DNA of 64,000 bases from the NCBI RefSeq assembly GCF_009708175.1, contig NZ_WMBB01000017.1:92805-156804 (forward strand). Direction: 5' to 3'. The notes under the pieces were generated by a model. It had not been told where the DNA came from, did not search any database, and worked only from the letters and a program-made list of their open reading frames with translations. The DNA comes from Nocardia aurantiaca (GTDB taxonomy: Bacteria; Actinomycetota; Actinomycetes; Mycobacteriales; Mycobacteriaceae). This document shows positions 61,298-64,000 of this stretch, piece after piece; within the stretch, counting starts at the first letter, position 1, and each line of letters starts with the position of its first letter. Made by a program: the position numbers and the translations under genes.

Positions 61298-61312
61298 CAC
61301 ACCCTCGGTGTG
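61298..61312. terminator. Small hairpin between convergent alkB and gvpK
   Basis: CACACC-CTC-GGTGTG, six pairs; weak bidirectional terminator candidate. Confidence 0.4.
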
Positions 61313-61560
61313 ATGTCGGCCGGTCGACCCCCACGCAGGCGACATCCGTTCCAGCGATCCCGCAACCGACCAGCCTCACATGTGCCCGCCAATCCTGTGA
61401 CGCCCCAGCCGATTCGCCGGCCGCAGTCAGCGCATGAACCCACCGTTCTGGTGCTGTCGATCCCCGACGGGGTGCCGGGGGAACACGCCGACGTCCAGCA
61501 CGACCGAAATGGCTGGCGCCGCACAGTGGATAGATTACTGATCGGGCGAAACACCCGGGT

Positions 61561-61875
61561 TCACTCGTATGAGCCATCGCTCGGGTCACGAGGGAGGAGC
61601 GTGCCGAGCGGGCCGAGGTCGATATTGAGATCTTCCGGGGTGAGTCCGAAGTGATCGCGCAGTTCGTCCATGCGTTGTTCGAGCAGCATCAAGGTGGTGC
61701 CGACGCGTTCGATCTGAGCATCGGTGAGGTCACCCGCGTCCACGCGGCGTAGCGCTTGCCGCTCCATCAGTTGCCGCAGCAGCTCCACCAAGGTGAGGAC
61801 GAGGGTGACCAGCCCGCGTTCGACCGATTCCGGATCGGTGTCGATTCGGGGTGGGATGCCGCCGAATTCAGTCAT
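61561..61875 (-). CDS. gvpK: Gas vesicle protein GvpK
   Basis: 104 residues. GvpK family: IDTDPESVERGLVTLVLTLVELLRQLMERQALRRVDAGDLTDAQIERVGTTLMLLEQRMDEL and LNIDLGPLGTLL. Minor vesicle assembly factor. ATG 61875 lies inside gvpS (8 base overlap). Last gene of the operon. Confidence 0.93.
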   Translation of the reverse strand: MTEFGGIPPRIDTDPESVERGLVTLVLTLVELLRQLMERQALRRVDAGDLTDAQIERVGTTLMLLEQRMDELRDHFGLTPEDLNIDLGPLGTLLPRDPSDGSYE

Positions 61876-62098
61876 CGCCGGCCGGTTCCAGTACGCCACG
61901 CGAGGCCGAACCGACCGGCGCGCACAGGGTGCTGATGGAGGAGATGAGGGCTCGCAACGAGATCTGAACCAGATCAACATCGGCGATGGCGAGTTTGATG
62001 TCGCCGGAAATGACCACGCCACCGGCCAACACCCGGTCCAGCAGGTCGACCAGCGCGACGCGGCGCTCAGTGTCGACGGTGCGGTCGGCCGGATTCAT
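61868..62098 (-). CDS. gvpS: Gas vesicle protein GvpS/J-like (GvpA family)
   Basis: 76 residues: RRVALVDLLDRVLAGGVVISGDIKLAIADVDLVQISLRALISS. GvpA fold with GGVVISGD (hydrophobic shell motif) but a short divergent tail, as in actinobacterial GvpS. Overlaps the gvpL stop (ATGA). Confidence 0.85.
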   Translation of the reverse strand: MNPADRTVDTERRVALVDLLDRVLAGGVVISGDIKLAIADVDLVQISLRALISSISTLCAPVGSASRGVLEPAGDD

Positions 62099-62889
62099 GT
62101 CGGCCCTCGTTCCATGCCCGCGAACGAATACGGCGGCCAAGGGCCGGTGAGTTCGAGCCGGATGCCGGGGAGTTCGGCGCCGAGCGTGGTGACGGCCGTA
62201 GTGAAGTCGTCGGTGCGATCGTCGTCCACGAGGTATGTCCCGTTGAGCACCATCCAGTCCCGGCGTCCGCTGACCGCCGGGTCGGTCAGCGGGTGACGTC
62301 GTCCCGCGGCGGCGTGGTGAACCAAACGCTCGTGGATCTGCTCGGCGCGCTCTGCCGCATCGCGTTCTACGGTTTCCCGCGCGGACAGTTGCGCGCGACG
62401 CCGGGCCAGGTACGCGGCCCCCGGGGTCGTCGTGCTGCCCTCGTTCGCGGACCTGGCCTGGGCCACGGCGGCGGTGAGGGCAGCACGATCGCCATAGGCT
62501 CTCACACCCCACTCGGTACGGCCGCTCACCAACTGCAGGGCGGCGTCGAAGTCCGCTTGCCGCTCATCGAGCAGCTCGCGCACGCGGTTGTCGTCGTGGA
62601 AGACGGTGGCCAGCCGCAGCGGTACGGTCGGACCTCGACGCACCATGGCGGATACCACCACGTCGTGTGCCCGTGCTGTGGCCTCCAGCCAGTCGAGATC
62701 CTCGAAGTTTCGGCGTAGCGGTTGTTCCCCGAAAACATCCAGCGGCACCGAGCCGACGACCGCGGTCAGGTTGCCCGAGACGACCGTCCGCACCGGCTCG
62801 CCCGCGACTCCGGTCAGCGTGCCCAATTCCAGCGCGCCGTCGCGGCGGGATGCCACCGCGTACAGCCACACCGCGAAGCCATCGGTCAC
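62095..62889 (-). CDS. gvpL: Gas vesicle protein GvpL/GvpF
   Basis: 264 residues. N-terminal VWLYAVASRRDGALE and RNFEDLDWLEATARAHDVVVSAMVRRGPTVPLRLATVFHDDNRVRELL, C-terminal NGTYLVDDDRTDDFTTAVTTLGAELPGIRLELTGPWPPYSFAGM, the GvpL/F hallmarks. GTG start at 62889 overlapping gvpA/J stop (GTGA). Confidence 0.93.
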   Translation of the reverse strand: MTDGFAVWLYAVASRRDGALELGTLTGVAGEPVRTVVSGNLTAVVGSVPLDVFGEQPLRRNFEDLDWLEATARAHDVVVSAMVRRGPTVPLRLATVFHDDNRVRELLDERQADFDAALQLVSGRTEWGVRAYGDRAALTAAVAQARSANEGSTTTPGAAYLARRRAQLSARETVERDAAERAEQIHERLVHHAAAGRRHPLTDPAVSGRRDWMVLNGTYLVDDDRTDDFTTAVTTLGAELPGIRLELTGPWPPYSFAGMERGPT

Positions 62890-63272
62890 GATCGTTCTTT
62901 CTTCCGTTCTCTGCCGCTTTCAAGGGGTTGACGGCGTTCGTTCGCCGCCTCCAGTTCCGCGATCCGGTTTCGGAGTTCCCGGTTCTCGACCTCGAGATCG
63001 GGTTCCTTCCGTTCCAGCGCGCGGGCCTTGCTGTTGAGCCACGGGTCGCTCTCCCACCAGTCGATGCCCACTGACCTGGCTGTCTCCAGGGATGCGATCA
63101 CCAGCCGCAGTTTGATGGTGAGCAGTTCGATGTCGAGGAGATTGACTTGGATATCGCCTGCGATCACCAGCCCCTTGTCGAGGACTCGCTCCAGGATGTC
63201 GGCGAGGTTGGTGGACTGGCGCCCGCCCCCGTAGGGCTGCGGCGCGTACGATTCGCCTCCGACCACCGTCAT
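62886..63272 (-). CDS. Gas vesicle structural protein GvpA/GvpJ
   Basis: 128 residues. STNLADILERVLDKGLVIAGDIQVNLLDIELLTIKLRLVIASLETARSVGIDWW is the GvpA core. The C-terminal extension (about 50 residues, RELRNRIAELEAANERR) forms a charged helix longer than in the standard 70-residue GvpA, closer to GvpJ. Overlaps gvpO (ATGA). Confidence 0.9.
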   Translation of the reverse strand: MTVVGGESYAPQPYGGGRQSTNLADILERVLDKGLVIAGDIQVNLLDIELLTIKLRLVIASLETARSVGIDWWESDPWLNSKARALERKEPDLEVENRELRNRIAELEAANERRQPLESGRERKKERS

Positions 63273-63613
63273 CGTTGCACCCTCGGTTCGATGTCGGTGC
63301 TGCCACGGCTGTAGCGTTTGATTCTGCGGTAGGCCAGCAGATTCTCGTCGAAATCGATCTCCACCTCGTAGAGCGCCATGATGTCCGCCGACGGCGGGAT
63401 ACGGCGATCCTCCAGTGCCTCGATCTCCACGAGCCAACCGTCCTCCGTCGGTTCCACGCGCGTGACGCCTTTGATGTCGTTGGAAGTCAGTTCCGCGAGG
63501 CATTCGACCGCCACCGCGGCGGCTTGCGCCGCGGTCAGGGCCGGTTGTTCATTCGATGCCGAACGAGCATTGTCGGAATCCTCGGAAATGGTGTCGCGGG
63601 CCACGTGAGTCAC
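63269..63613 (-). CDS. gvpO: Gas vesicle protein GvpO
   Basis: 114 residues. ECLAELTSNDIKGVTRVEPTEDGWLVEIEALEDRRIPPSADIMALYEVEID and RRIKRYSRG fit the GvpO family. GTG start overlapping gvpG (GTGA). In Streptomyces gvpO leads the cluster; here it sits between gvpG and the gvpA/J gene. Confidence 0.88.
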   Translation of the reverse strand: MTHVARDTISEDSDNARSASNEQPALTAAQAAAVAVECLAELTSNDIKGVTRVEPTEDGWLVEIEALEDRRIPPSADIMALYEVEIDFDENLLAYRRIKRYSRGSTDIEPRVQR

Positions 63614-63861
63614 TCCTTCCGGTCGACCGGGCCTACCGCGGAGCCGGTCATGCGTTCGAGAACCGCTTGCTGCGCCTGTTCGGCCTCTTCCGCGGACAAG
63701 TCGCCGGTCGCTGCGGCGCGGTCGATCTCCTCGAGCTCGCGCCGCAGGATCGCTGGATCATGCAGCTGCCGTTCGACCTGGTCCTGGATCAGTTCGCCCA
63801 CCCAGATCACACCGCGAATCGGCGCGAGGGGCAGCGAGAATATCGATGAGAGCAGGCCCAT
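63610..63861 (-). CDS. gvpG: Gas vesicle protein GvpG
   Basis: 83 residues. MGLLSSIFSLPLAPIRGVIWVGELIQDQVERQLHDPAILRRELEEID is the GvpG signature; a charged helical tail. Assembly factor. Confidence 0.93.
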   Translation of the reverse strand: MGLLSSIFSLPLAPIRGVIWVGELIQDQVERQLHDPAILRRELEEIDRAAATGDLSAEEAEQAQQAVLERMTGSAVGPVDRKE

Positions 63862-63864
63862 GTC

Positions 63865-64000
63865 TCACTCCCCGGGGGCTGGCTTGGTGACGAAGTCGTA
63901 GGCCGCCATCGGTCCGAGCAAATCGAGCTCCACCCGGCCGTCCCAGTCCGCGACGAGCCGGCGCACGGTGTCCTCCAGCTCTTGTTCCCGGGCCGATTCG
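63865..64000 (-). CDS. gvpF: Gas vesicle protein GvpF, partial at window edge
   Basis: About 44 C-terminal residues: EQELEDTVRRLVADWDGRVELDLLGPMAAYDFVTKPAP and stop at 63865. The LLGPxxxYDF ending matches GvpL/F C-termini and resembles the end of the gvpL gene here (LTGPWPPYSF). The rest, and probably further gvp genes, lie beyond the window. Confidence 0.85.
   Translation of the reverse strand, partial: ESAREQELEDTVRRLVADWDGRVELDLLGPMAAYDFVTKPAPGE

Noticed and set aside
1..64000. tRNA or rRNA genes
   Set aside because: No cloverleaf with matching acceptor stem and T-loop signature, and no rRNA-like conserved stretch was seen by eye; a dedicated scan was not possible here.

Overview
The window is chromosomal DNA of a high-GC, mycolate-type actinobacterium, most likely Nocardia or a close relative. 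This is inferred from strong G/C bias at third codon positions, frequent GTG starts, a mycothiol ligase (mshC), an MMPL transporter, an MptB-type lipomannan mannosyltransferase, a SCO1664/DUF3090/uppP block, many FadD/crotonase/TetR genes, AlkB and an actinobacterial gas-vesicle operon. The genus cannot be proved from sequence alone.

Layout. 1-7.5 kb: edge of a FadD-type acyl-CoA ligase, then pyrD, a DUF5703 gene and an LppL-like lipoprotein (minus), and a lipoprotein-MMPL-DUF2568 operon (plus). 7.7-33.5 kb: accessory region with sugar acetyltransferase, CapA, PNPOx-like protein, serine recombinases (one intact, remnants of others), a TniA-TniB-TniQ transposition module abutting mptB, a TetR-controlled flavin oxidase/ThDP decarboxylase pair, orphan acidic proteins set among a dispersed repeat of about 115 bp, a TetR-controlled hydrolase, a MarR-controlled MBL/FAH/SnoaL operon, and a graveyard of broken genes (Tn3 transposase, integrase, choloylglycine hydrolase, resolvase pieces) around a CPBP protease. 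33.6-37.8 kb: heme-uptake hmuTUV with an IdeR/DtxR-like box, plus an aldo/keto reductase. 38.1-42.6 kb: conserved uppP, phosphoglycerate-mutase-like, DUF3090, SCO1664 and mshC. 42.9-57.5 kb: VOC-GNAT fusion, ArsR/SRPBCC pair, a three-domain lipid-metabolism fusion, hydrolase, crotonase+TetR, second FadD, SPFH protein, and a TetR divergent from an SDR/dehydrogenase operon. 58.5-61.3 kb: secreted lipase and AlkB alkane hydroxylase. 61.5-64 kb: gas-vesicle operon gvpF-G-O-A/J-L-S-K on the minus strand, gvpF cut by the window edge.

How it fits together. From memory, pyrD, lppL, a small conserved gene, uppP, a phosphatase, DUF3090, SCO1664 and mshC lie close together in Mycobacterium tuberculosis (Rv2139 to Rv2130c). 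Here about 34 kb separates the pyrD/lppL side from the uppP/mshC side, and the mobile-element remains fall in that gap. Much of the inserted and downstream DNA is made of small self-contained catabolic modules, each with its own repressor and visible palindromic operators. I found no tRNA, rRNA or CRISPR array.
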